From Nemertoderma westbladi (Eukaryota > Xenacoelomorpha > Nemertodermatida > Nemertodermatidae), in assembly GCA_032718475.1 (NCBI GenBank), contig JAUCBJ010001370.1:1-61810 (forward strand): a stretch of DNA of 61,810 nucleotides. Reading direction: 5' to 3'. This document shows, piece after piece, positions 26,642-37,440 of this stretch. Made by a program: the position numbers and the translations under genes. Under the pieces are notes generated by a model that was not told the origin of the DNA, did no database searches, and worked only from the letters and a program-made list of their open reading frames with translations. Position 1 is the first letter of the stretch. Each line of letters opens with the position of its first letter.

Positions 26642-28299
26642 ACAAATATTTAATATAAGAACGCCTGCTAGTTTGTACGTTTGTACTATTACTCATTTAT
26701 GATAATGGTCGCCCTGCATTTTTCAAAACAAACTACAGGATTAAGGCTTCTTATGTACAATTAATTGTACGGGCACCTTTTTAACCTGGTTCATATTGTA
26801 TGGGCACCTCTTGAAGTCCTTGCGAATGGTTACAATTAAGTGCCTCCGGTAATAAATTCGATTTTCCTTATTTGCCCGTTAAGTTTCAGTTTAAAGTACA
26901 ACGAATTATCATGTGATTCGCTTTAGTTATTTTTAGGTATGGTACCGGTAGCTCTAATTTGTTTCATGGTAGTTGAAGCAGAAGGGAAACATTAGTCACA
27001 AAAAAGGGCTCTTAAGAGGAGGAATCTAAAATTGGCAATTACTTAAAGGATTAAAGGCGGGTAACGGGTCTGCGCGTGGTCAAAATTGAGTTTATTGCCA
27101 ATATTTCGGCCCAAACATGAAATTATATTGAAACAATATAAAACAAACAAACAGGCCTTCAACAGGGCAGCTCGGTAATGCCTAACTACTAAAAACTAAA
27201 CACTACTTACCTAACAGCACTACTATAACTACACCACTACTGCACCAACAGTCTGATAGTACCGGTACTGGACGGGTCCAGTGGTTCAACATATAGCCCG
27301 TCGGCTACGCGTAGCACAAATATTTTATAATACAGTATGTTACATATTATACAAATTATATGTATAAGAACCCAGTCGAGTTTTTTATTATTGTTTTGGT
27401 GAGAAACTTAAACTTAAACTTGAACTTTAAAACATAAACTCTCATATGTAATATATCATATATATATTCTCAGCTTCTCAGCTTTTAGAGTCTAACTGGA
27501 CTCCAACATTTAATTGCGGTCGGAATTTGGTTGAAAATGTATATATGAAGAATTTGAATTATTATCTAATATATTTTTGTCTTATCATGTGTTTTATAGT
27601 GCTTATTTCTATCTTATAACGAGTGCATGCTTATACTAATCCGTTCATTGTTTTGGTTAGATTCAGCCCTTCTGCAGCATCCTTGGTTTTCTGTCATAAC
27701 TTGGTTATTCTTCATATGGGGGTATACTGCAAAGTGAAATATAAGAACAGAAAGTCTGGTATACCTCACATCACATAGAACGATTTAGGAGTACAGGTTC
27801 TACTGCTGTCCTGAATAAGAGTTAAATAAATAACTAGCTATTACGACACAATATTCCATCCAATATTGATTTGGTTATATTGGTAGGGCAGATAAATTTA
27901 AACATAAACCTCATTAAATCTCATTATAAAGTTAGCGATACTAGCTAACTAATTAAAATCAACTGAAATAGATTTACCTTAATGTAATTAGGCCTACTAT
28001 AATGTATCATTACTACAATAGCCCGCAACCACTCATTTAAATCAGTAACCCAATGTATAAATAATAATAATTAGTCATTAATCAAACATTATTATAATGA
28101 TCTATTTTTAATTTATAATTTTACCTACATACGACCTATAGTGTTTTTTTTTCATCACCAGTATTATTATTATTACTGGATAGGCCAGAACCTTTATTTA
28201 TATTGTGACAATTATTGTAAATAAAATGCATATTATTCAACTTAAACTATTCGGATAAGATCTAAAACTAACTACTGATACCTACTTACGTACCCGGAA
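26642..28299. other. 3' flank of HD gene 2, with a private insertion
   Basis: Aligns with 3803-5099 in unit 1. The main difference is about 344 bp at 27037-27380, absent from unit 1, which has only 'ctttcg' at that point. No gene is visible in the rest. Confidence 0.7.
27037..27380. mobile_element. Insertion relative to unit 1, possible non-autonomous element
   Basis: Present after 'aatctaaaattggc' in unit 2 and missing from unit 1. It contains 'gagtttattgccaatatttc', 'aaacaaacaaacagg' and 'ggtaccggtactggac'-like stretches. I found no clear terminal inverted repeats or target-site duplication, and no coding capacity. Confidence 0.45.
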
Positions 28300-29180
28300 A
28301 GAAATATATTGCAATCGTCAGCAAAGGGAATAGTTATTACATTTGTTGATGAGGCCGTTATGTCATTGATAAATTGTAGAAATAAGATAAGATGGGCGCT
28401 AGGATCGATCCTTGGGGGAAACCGCAGGTGATGGGCGCTAGGATCGATCCTTGGGGGACCCCGCAGCAGGTGATGGGCGCTAGGATCGATCCTTGGGGGA
28501 CCCCGCAGGTGATGAGTTTTTGTGATGAGGGAGTTAGTTCAAGCTTACTTGTTGCCAACGGTTGCTAAGATAACCTACAAACCAGTCTAGCGCAATGCCC
28601 CGTATACCATAGTGTTCTAGTTTTTGGCATAAAACTTTGTGGTCTACAGTATCAAAGGCTTTGGAAAGGTCTAAGTAAAATCCCAGGGTAGTTTCTGAAT
28701 TATCTAGACTATTTTATATATTGTTCAGTAAGAGTGAGATTGCATTGCTGGTGGATTTGCCACTTTTTTGGAACCCAAACTGGTTCTTGTTTATTATTTT
28801 ATGTTTCGTGATAATAAGTTCTAATTGTTTAAAGACACGTTCGAGAATTTTCGAGAGAACTGGAAGAATGCTGATAGGTCTATAATTGATAACTATGTTT
28901 CTGTCGCCATTGTTTTTAAATAGTATGATTTTTGTTAATTTCAATACATTAGGAAATATTCCTGTTGACAGAGAAAAGTTAATAAATTGGGCTAATTATT
29001 TGTTTTATTACGATTGGGTTTACAGCATCTAACCCACATGCTGCATATCTAGACAAGGAAGAAACAATGGCTTCAATATCTTCTGGACTGGCTGGTGAGA
29101 AAAATAACGATTTGGCTACTGGATTGCCTAAATAATTGTGGATATAATTATTGGTTGGGGGTAATTTAATTGCCTTGAAA
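28300..29180 (-). pseudogene. LINE-J copy 2: reverse-transcriptase core, degenerate
   Basis: Same order as copy 1 on the minus strand: fingers ('NYRPISILPVLSKILE' at about 28840-28900), a 'KNQFGFQKSGKSTSNA' segment that is better preserved than in copy 1, motif A region, motif B (three tandem copies) and 'FADD'. Stops and frameshifts remain. It ends at the same place after FADD as copy 1, so the C-terminal loss predates the duplication. Confidence 0.85.
28391..28510. repeat. 39-bp minisatellite, 3 copies, in LINE-J copy 2
   Basis: Three units of the repeat seen at 5201-5473; the middle one has an extra 'cag'. It again repeats RT motif B on the minus strand. Confidence 0.93.
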
Positions 29181-29720
29181 GTTTGTTACCGACTGTGTGT
29201 GGCGTAGTTTGTAACCGACTGTGTGTGGCGTAGTTTGTAACCGACTGTGTGTGGCGTAGTTTGTTACCGACTGTGTGTGGCGTAGTTTGTTACCGACTGT
29301 GTGTGGCGTAGTTTGTTACCGAGTGTGTGTGGCGTAGTTTGTTACCGACTGTGTGTGGCGTAGTTTGTTACCGACTGTGTGTGGCGTAGTTTGTTACCGA
29401 CTGTGTGTGGCGTAGTTTGTTACCGACTGTGTGTGGCGTAGTTTGTTACCGACTGTGTGTGGCGTAGTTTGTTACCGACTGTGTGTGGCGTAGTTTGTTA
29501 CCGACTGTGTGTGGCGTAGTTTGTTACCGACTGTGTGTGGCGTAGTTTGTTACTGACTGTGTGTGGCGTAGTTTGTTACCGACTGTGTGTGGCGTAGTTT
29601 GTTACCGACTGTGTGTGGCGTAGTTTGTTACCGACTGTGTGTGGTGTAGTTTGTTACCGACTGTGTGTGGCGTAGTTTGTTACCGACTGTGTGTGGCGTA
29701 GATTGTTATCGACTGTGTGT
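29181..29720. repeat. 26-bp satellite, about 21 copies, left of LINE-R
   Basis: The same satellite in the same LINE-J position as in unit 1. The array breaks at 'actgtgtgt' where LINE-R is inserted, and resumes at 33475. Confidence 0.95.
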
Positions 29721-32700
29721 CAGGTCAGGTCAGGTATTCTAGGTCATTGATCAAGAAAACTTGCCACCTCCATGCAGCATAAAGGAGGTGCCACCTGTAG
29801 CTGCATAGACCCCTTTTACTAGGGCAAATCTGGTCCTGTAACTAGGACCCCCTTCGTTCTGGGATAAGGACGCTCTTGGTCCTGGATTAAGGACCCATAT
29901 ACTTGGCTGCAGGGGTATATGGCCTGACCAGGCAGATGGTGATCTACCAATGGCTGGTCAGGAGTAGAGTGTTCTCATGTCCACTCTGAGAGCACTTCAC
30001 TGCGACCTGCACCTGGCAGCAAGGGTACAGGGCATGACCCAGCAGATGAGCTGCAACAGCCAATGGTGGGTCATGTGCGCCAGAGTAGATATGGGTGATG
30101 GGCCTCATATCTGACTCCATTGCGACACCCACCCTGTGGAATGGCAAACCAGGGTGTGGTATTTGCCCCGAGAGCTGACTCGGCAAAAAAGCACCCCCCA
30201 ACCCCCACTATGGATTACATTAGCAATGCGGAGGTCCGGCCACTAGAGGCCAGTGGAATTACCGGACACAATCGGCCTCACAGGCGTCAGTTAACTCCTG
30301 ACCGGCTGCCTGTCTCACCCCATACTGGAGAGAGAGCAGTCAACAATTCTTTGAGTCCCTTTCCTGATGACCTTTCTGGCCCAAACCCTGGGTCACCAGG
30401 GAGGCCAGATTGTGATGGGGAGAGGGATTCTGGAGTTGGAGGCTACTCTCATGTTCCACCCCGACCAACAAAGCCATTGGTGAATCTGAGGCAAGTCACT
30501 AGACTAGCCTCAGTAAACACCCTAACACTCGGGTCCCCAATGCGACAAGGTGAGCTGACTGCCTTGGCAGATAAGCTTTCTCTTAGCGCAGTGGGTGTTC
30601 CAAGAGCACCGAATGCAGACTGGACAGACTGATGAGGTTCTGATTAAGGACATGGGGGCGGTTGGCGACTCGCCCTCGCGTCAGCAGATGATAGTGGCAA
30701 TGGTGGAATTGGTCTATTGATGAATGAATCCAACTGCACATGCAGCATTGGACAAAATAGAACAAATCTCTAACCGCATCATCCGTTGCCACTTCTCATG
30801 TTCTGGAAGACTGGTTAAGAAGTTTCCTAAGGTGGTTCTGATTGTGTGCTACTCTCCAACTAGTGTTGCCCCTGTAGAGGAGGTGGAAAATTTCTACCAC
30901 AATCTACAAGCAGCTACTGATGGAGTGGATTAGCATGCATTCTTAACATTCCTGGGAGACTTTAATGCAAGTCTGCATCAATCACCTACATCGCCCTGGG
31001 TCTATAGCAATAGTGTTAACCGAAATTCTGTCCATCTTCAGGATTTTATCTCTGGAAATGGATTGTTTTCGGCTGTAACCCAGTTCAAGAAGCGAACTGG
31101 AAAGCTATGGACTCATAGTGGACCCAGTGGTCACAAGTCCCAGATAGACCATATTCTGTTTCGTAGGAAATACAGGAGCTCTATACAAGACTGTAATGCA
31201 TTTACACTTCGACCCTTCTCCAGTGATCACCGCCTTATTGTGGCCAAGGTAAGACTTAGTCTGCGTGCTAGCAGAACAACGAAATCTGCCTTGCCGCGGC
31301 ATGACTGGTCCTCTCTGTTGCAACAGCCAAGTGTGAGATCCAGCTTCACACTACAGCTGAGCAACAGGTATGAGGCTCTTGCCTCTGAGGTGGCAGATCA
31401 CTGTGAGGGCTATACTGCCTTTACAGAAGCAGTTAAGTTAGCAGCTGCGGAAACAGTTCCTGTATACCCTCGAAACAGGAAAAGGGCCCCCTGGACTGAC
31501 AACAAAATTCAAAAGTGCCGAAATGACCTTCATAAGGCGCAGAAAGAGTCCCGACTCAAACAGACTACAGCGGCCAAGAATGCAGTTAAGGCTGCATCTA
31601 GGTCCCTGAACAGGCAGTACTCTGTTAATCTACAGGAGCTAATAAACCAACAGGTTGATGCCATCAATGATGCTGACGACAGCAGGCAATCATCCCACGC
31701 ATGGAAATCGATCAATCTGCTTACTGGGCGGAAAAGCCAACCAACCACCAAGGTTAAGGCTGAATCACCAGCCGATCGCCTCAATGGTTGGAAAGCCCAC
31801 TTTGAAAAGCTCCTCAATAATGACAGGGTATTGCCTGATAACTTTATAGAAGTAAAGGTGTCTGAGTCTGTACTCCCAGATATTCCCATTGGCGATATCT
31901 CCTTTGCAGAAGTGAAGGCTGCTGCAAAGAGCATTAAGACCAATCGTGCCAGTGGAGTAGATGGTGTTCCCCCTGAGGTCTTTAAAATACCTGAGTGTTT
32001 AAAGCTCATCTATCCCATCATAGTAGACATGTACCGTACAACAAGAGTCCCACAAGAAATGAAAACAAATAAGTTGGTGCCAGTTCCCAAGAAGGGCAAC
32101 CTAACACTCTATGGTTCTTTTCGGGGAATCTCATTGATCTCGATTGCTGCAAAGCTATACAATAGGATTCTATTAAATCGCATCAGGGATCCCATTGAGA
32201 GACTGCTCCGTGGAAATCAGAATGGGTTCCGTAAAGGTCGTGGGACCATGGAGCCCATTTTGGCACTTAGAAGGATAATTGAAGAATTATCAAAAAAGTA
32301 AGACAGGCATCTGGCTGTTATCTTTGTTGACTTCTTCAAGGCCTTTGATTCAGTCTCTCGCTCACGTATGTTCAGCATACTTTCATTATATGGGATTCCT
32401 GATGAAATGATTGCAGCAATCACATCAGTATACGATGGTTCGACAACATTTGTGTCTACTGTTGACGGTGACACAGAACCATTTGAAGTGTTATGGGGCG
32501 TCCTCCAAGGAGACACACTTGCTCCATTCTTGTTCATTATTGTGGTTGACTATGTTCTACGCATGTCCTTAGATCATCATAATGATGACGGGGTGATGAT
32601 AACTCCACCTACTGGCTCCAGAAGTCGAGGAAATCCTGCCAAGTACCTAACTGATCTAGACTTTGCTGATGACTTAGGAGTAGTCTCAGAATCATTAGAG

Positions 32701-33474
32701 GGAGCCCAACGGCTCCTCAGCTCATTAGAACATGCTGCTTCTAGTGTTGGTCTTTTTATTAACTCCAGAAAGACCAAAATTCTGACAGTTAACTTTGAAA
32801 GTCCTCATCAAGTCTCTGATCGGATGAGCATAAGCTCAAAGGATGGTATGCTTGAGCATGTGGACGACTTCTGTTACCTGGGATAATGGATCCGGAAGTC
32901 AGGTGAGGACCTTCGAATACGTAAGGGAAAGGCATGGGCAGCCTTGAATAGGCTTTCCAGGATTTGGATGTCACCGAGAATTAATCGGAAACTTAAGGTC
33001 CGATTATTTAGAGCAGCAGTAGTTCCAGTACTCCTCTATGGGAGTCCATGCTGGGCTCTAACTGCTGAGGACACCAAATCTCTGGATGGCACATTCACAA
33101 GAATGCTACGCCGGGTTCATTGTGTCAAGTACAATGCACACATCTCCAACCAGACACTATATAACATTGGAGGTGTCTCATTGGTTCCCCCAAGCTTGAC
33201 ACTAGAACAAAATCGCCTCCGCTTTGCAGGACATTGCTTTCACCGTGAGGACCAGCCAGTGCATAATCTTGTACTTTGGCAGCCTCATGGAGTGAATAAG
33301 CATGGTGGACAGCCCATGACTTTCTTGAGACGCATCTTAAAGGACACTGGCCTTAAAGATGCGGATGATCTAGCAAATGTCATGGGTGATAGGGAGTTGT
33401 GGCGGTGCAATTTTGTTGACAAGCCGGCACAGCATTCTTAAAAATGCAGCTGCAATGCAGCATGCCGATCCTAG
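29721..33474 (+). mobile_element. LINE-R copy B, apparently full length, degenerate ORF
   Basis: An APE-type non-LTR retrotransposon of about 3.75 kb inserted in the 26-bp satellite. It begins with 'caggtcaggtcaggt', has a leader of about 0.5-0.8 kb, one ORF, and ends 'gatcctag'. The flanks share 'tgtgt', the likely target duplication, although this is ambiguous within a repeat. Related copies end in a short (TAG)n or (GTA)n tail. Clade (RTE or CR1 group) cannot be settled by eye. Confidence 0.88.
30210..33441 (+). pseudogene. LINE-R copy B endonuclease-reverse transcriptase, mutated
   Basis: The ORF probably began at the ATG at 30210. An APE endonuclease N-terminus ('LASVNTLTLG') is followed by 'GDFNA' and 'SDHRLI', then RT with motif A 'FFKAFDSVS', motif B 'LQGDTLAPF', motif C 'DFADDLG' and a C-terminal 'RLRFAGHC' region. 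Compared with the open copy at 47622-50453 it has an extra C near 30600, a lost G near 30655, a 4-bp duplication near 30722, and three stops: TAG at about 30931, TAG at about 32299 and TAA at about 32883. It cannot encode a working protein. Confidence 0.9.
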
Positions 33475-33851
33475 TGTGTGGCGTAGTTTGTTACCGAGTG
33501 TGTGTGGCGTAGTTTGTTACCGACTGTGTGTGGCGTAGTTTGTTACCGACTGTGTGTGCCGTAGTTTGTTACGGACTGTGTGTGGCGTAGTTTGTTACCG
33601 ACTGTGTGTGGCGTAGTTTGTTACTGACTGTGTGTGGCGTAGTTTGTTACCGACTGTGTGTGGTGTAGTTTGTTACCGACTGGGTGTGGCGCAGTTTGTT
33701 ACCGACTGTGTGTGGCGTAGTTTGTTACCGACTGTGTGTGGCGTAGTTTGTTACCGACTGTGTGTGGCGTAGTTTGTTACCGACTGTGTGTGGCGTAGTT
33801 TGTTACCGACTGTGTGTGGCGTAGTTTGTTACCGACTGTGTGTGGCGTAGT
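33475..33851. repeat. 26-bp satellite, about 14 copies, right of LINE-R
   Basis: Right-hand part of the unit-2 array, passing into LINE-J pre-RT sequence at 'gtagtgttcattaaagtgg'. Confidence 0.95.
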
Positions 33852-34395
33852 GTTCATTAAAGTGGTCCGCAATTTCATCTGGTTTATCTGAAATACAGCC
33901 TTTGATTAAGAAAGACGATGATAAGATGCTTCTAGTTTTGTTATTAAGCATATGGAGTATAACTGAACAGGTTTTTGTTATTAAACATATGGAGTATAAC
34001 TGACCAGGTTTTGGAAATATTATTTTTGAATTTTTCAAAGAGCGAAGAAAAGTGTAATATATTCCGTATCATGGTTGTAAGAAAATTTTTAAATTTTATA
34101 CATTTGGATTTGTTTTCTATGGATTTCGTTTTTAAGTAGACTGCATAGAGTTTGTGCTTACATTTAATGGACTCATACATAGACTCTGTTATCCAAGGTT
34201 TGCACACATTTATAATTTTATTTTCTTTGAGAGGAAAACTGTTCACGTATAAGGATTGATGCGTTTCAACGAACATGTTATAAGCAGAATTGGGCTCGGA
34301 TTGATGAAATATTGGGTCCCAACCATTAGAATCAGATAGGGATTGTAATTTAGAAGCAAAAAGTTTAACATTTTTTGGGTTAATGTTAAAACCCG
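33852..34395 (-). pseudogene. LINE-J copy 2: pre-RT region, uninterrupted
   Basis: In antisense, 'NPKNVKLFASKLQS', 'SAYNMFVETHQSLYVNSF', 'PWITESMYESIKCKHK' and 'DKPDEIADHFNEHYA' follow one another with a few breaks, as in the region ahead of RT in Jockey/CR1 elements. It shows the empty site for the R2-like insertion of unit 1. The satellite begins right after 'FNEHYA', so the array sits inside the LINE. Confidence 0.85.
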
Positions 34396-35040
34396 CCGAT
34401 CATTCTTGTGTTATGTGCCATTCAGAGATTTGTTGTCCGCAGGAGTTAGAGCACAGGAGGTGGTCCCATAGATGAGTATTGGTTCTACAGCTGCTCTAAA
34501 TAATCGAACTATAGGTTTCCGATGTATTTTATTACATTGTATATTGAAATATATTGCATTATTGTTATTATTGCATTATTATATATATTGCGGATGATTG
34601 ATATTGACATATGGAGGCCGTAAGGATGCCCATCGCAGACATAAAAATTATCAGGTAGTATTTCCAGGTTTTCCTTTTATCTGAGCCGCAATCTGAATGG
34701 TTAGAGCGCCAGACTTCTAACTTGTTCACCTGTCCGACACCACCTGGACGTCATTGCCGAATTCCCTAATTTGCGCCCAACGAAACTTATAGTAATATAA
34801 ACCACTTATTCACCCAAAATAATAAAGTATACTATAATATGCACTCACAAATCCTGGAAAGCCGATTCAATGCTGCCAATGACTTCCAATTACGTATTCG
34901 AAGGCCTTCACCTGACTTCCGGATCCATGATCCTAGGTAACAGAAGTCATCCACATGCTCAAGCACACCATCCTTAGAGCTTATGCTCAAACAATCAGTT
35001 TACTCAATCAATCAGACATTTCCTGAAGACTGTCAAAGTT
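34396..35040 (-). mobile_element. Degraded LINE-R fragment with insert, unit 3 copy
   Basis: Near-identical to 24191-24850: two LINE-R blocks around about 320 bp of foreign sequence that includes the tRNA-like segment (about 34677-34755). Confidence 0.75.
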
Positions 35041-35246
35041 AACAGCTATAATTTTAATTGTAATAGTATTTACTTATTTTATGTGCTACTTCAAACTAAT
35101 TTTAATTGTGATCTATGATCACTTATCCGTTGGATAATTAAAACGCTGTCGCTTCATTATTTATTAATATTTCATATTACATATTTTATATTCATATTTA
35201 TATCATATTCTATACATATGTGTATATAAGAAACGAGTATAAACCT

Positions 35247-36836
35247 ATGATGGGTATTTCAAACTATAAAGTATTTAATGACTCAGTCCACGGCCTCATA
35301 GAAGTCCATCCTCTCCTCATTCGTTTCATCGACACACCGGAGTTCCAACGCCTCAGGCACATCAGCCAGCTTGGCGCGGTTTATCATGTGTTCCCTGGGG
35401 CTTCTCACAACCGGTTTGAACACGGAATAGGAACTGCCCATCTCGCCAAACTCGCTGTGGAGGAGTTACAGAGGGTTCAACCCGTACTCAAGATCTCCGA
35501 TGTGGACTCCCTCTGCGTACAACTCGCTGGATTAACGCACGACCTTGGTCATGGGCCTTTCAGCCACACTTTTGATAAAATAGTGAAAAACGTCCTCCCA
35601 GATGTGCAGTGGTCTCATGAAGTTTATTCTGTAGAAATGTTAGATTATATAGTAAGAAAATACAAGTTACAAACGATTATGGAGGAGTATGGGATGATGG
35701 AAAAGGATTTCTGCTTCGTCAAAAAATATATAGCAGGAAATAAATACAACTGTAAATGTAAGCAAAAACACATGATAATGAACGAAAAGTACTTCTTATC
35801 GCAAATAGTAGCTAATGAGCAGACAGGAATTGATGTAGATAAGTTTGACTACTTCGCACGTGACTGTCATGCACTTGGGATGAAAATATCATTTGATCAC
35901 CTACGATTGATAAAATTTACTAGAGTTGGGGAAATCGATATTTCTGGGTCTAATGTGGTAATGGTAGATGGTCCAAACCCAGTTGTAGTGGAGAGATGTG
36001 GCCCCGATGGAATAGCGAATGATGGATCTGGCCAAAACCTAATCGACATATCTGGGTCTAGTAGCAGATCTTCAAGGGGTGAATGTGAATCTAAGTTAGA
36101 ATCAGATATAATATCCTCACCAGTTCAGCGGTTTCTCATCTACCGTGAAAAGGAGTGGTTTAACATTTTCTCGATGTTCCAGACTCGGTGCGATCTTCAT
36201 CGACGGGTATATCAACACCGAGTCATAGTGGCCATCGAATTAATGCTCCAAGAAATACTAGAGCTGTCGGAACCATATATAAAATTTGTCGACAAAAGTC
36301 GACAAAATATGAAAATTTCGGAGATCATAAAAAGTAACAACATGGAACTCTATGTTAGACTTACAGACCAGGTGTTGCGTGACATAGAGAACTCAGATGA
36401 CGTCAGGCTAGAAAGGCCACAGAGTCTCCTACAGGACATACAATGCCGAAAGTTATTTCACTGCCTTGGACAGACGCCACTCCCCTCGAACTATATCGTA
36501 AGAAAACAAGAAATCCAGCAGGAGTTGCTAAAATCACTACCATCCCAGGGTAACGCTGAAGATTTCGTTATCTGGGAGTATACAATGGGATACGGCAAGC
36601 GCGAATTGGACCCGGTAGAGGATATTTGGTACTACAATAAGCGTGGGAAGGTTTTCCGGAAGAAGAAAGATTCTCTATCCAAAATGTTTCCCACCCAGTT
36701 CCAGGACCACTACCTCCGTGTCTATTGGAAAGCGCGTACCTCAGAAAATGAATCTGAATCAAGATTGACAGATGCCAAATATGCATTCAATAATTGGTGC
36801 ACGAGAAATGGTTTTACCAACCAACAATCTTTTTAA
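35247..36836 (+). CDS. SAMHD1-like HD-domain dNTP triphosphohydrolase, copy 3
   Basis: A 529-aa intronless ORF starting at ATG-ATG (second codon followed by GGT, so MMGISNYK). The upstream extension in frame lacks an ATG. Catalytic HD residues, K199/Y202 and the GTP-site D29/Q34/R37 are all retained. Sequence-specific changes include K for E in 'CKCKQK', L for I in 'FDHLRL' and V for M in 'VVVERCG'. AATAAA is at 37064. The 3' flank diverges from units 1 and 2 after about 37290. Three open copies with intact active sites suggest the family is, or recently was, under constraint. Confidence 0.9.
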   Translation: MMGISNYKVFNDSVHGLIEVHPLLIRFIDTPEFQRLRHISQLGAVYHVFPGASHNRFEHGIGTAHLAKLAVEELQRVQPVLKISDVDSLCVQLAGLTHDLGHGPFSHTFDKIVKNVLPDVQWSHEVYSVEMLDYIVRKYKLQTIMEEYGMMEKDFCFVKKYIAGNKYNCKCKQKHMIMNEKYFLSQIVANEQTGIDVDKFDYFARDCHALGMKISFDHLRLIKFTRVGEIDISGSNVVMVDGPNPVVVERCGPDGIANDGSGQNLIDISGSSSRSSRGECESKLESDIISSPVQRFLIYREKEWFNIFSMFQTRCDLHRRVYQHRVIVAIELMLQEILELSEPYIKFVDKSRQNMKISEIIKSNNMELYVRLTDQVLRDIENSDDVRLERPQSLLQDIQCRKLFHCLGQTPLPSNYIVRKQEIQQELLKSLPSQGNAEDFVIWEYTMGYGKRELDPVEDIWYYNKRGKVFRKKKDSLSKMFPTQFQDHYLRVYWKARTSENESESRLTDAKYAFNNWCTRNGFTNQQSF

Positions 36837-37440
36837 ACAAATATTTAATATAAGAACGCCTGCTAGTTTGTACTTTTGTACTATAATACTCATTAATGAT
36901 AATGTTCGCCCTGCATTTTTCATCGCAAACTATTAAGGCCAACGTCAAAATGTCGGGGTGCCTTTTTATCCTGGTTCCTATTGTAAGGGTACCTTTTGCA
37001 CTGCTTTTGCCTGTGTGTATACAAAGTCCTTGCGAATAATGGTTACAGTTATATCCCTCCAGTAATAAATCCGATTTTCCTTATTTGCCCGTTAAGTTTC
37101 AGTTTAAAGTACAACGAATTATCATGTGATTCGCTTTAGTTATGTTTAGGTATGGTACCGGTAGCTCTAATTTGTTTCATGGTAGTTGAAGCAGAAGGGA
37201 AACATTAGTCACAAAAAAGGGTTCTTAAGGAGAGGAATTTAAAAAAGGAAATAAGTTTTGTTGTTTTGTTTATTGGTTTGGTGAGAAACACCGAGTTACT
37301 GAAACATAGAAAATGTTATAAATGACTCTACAGCACGTTTTTGTGAACCCATTTTGTCTGAGGTTTTTTTTAACTATCTTTAACTTGATAGAATACAGAA
37401 TGTCAGTATTTGGTTGTTGCCATGGTTACAGGATGACTGC
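36837..37440. other. 3' flank of HD gene 3, no gene
   Basis: Resembles the other HD 3' flanks as far as 'tttattggtttggtgagaaac' (about 37269-37289), with small rearrangements at about 36925-37030. It then becomes unrelated sequence up to LINE-R copy A. Confidence 0.65.
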
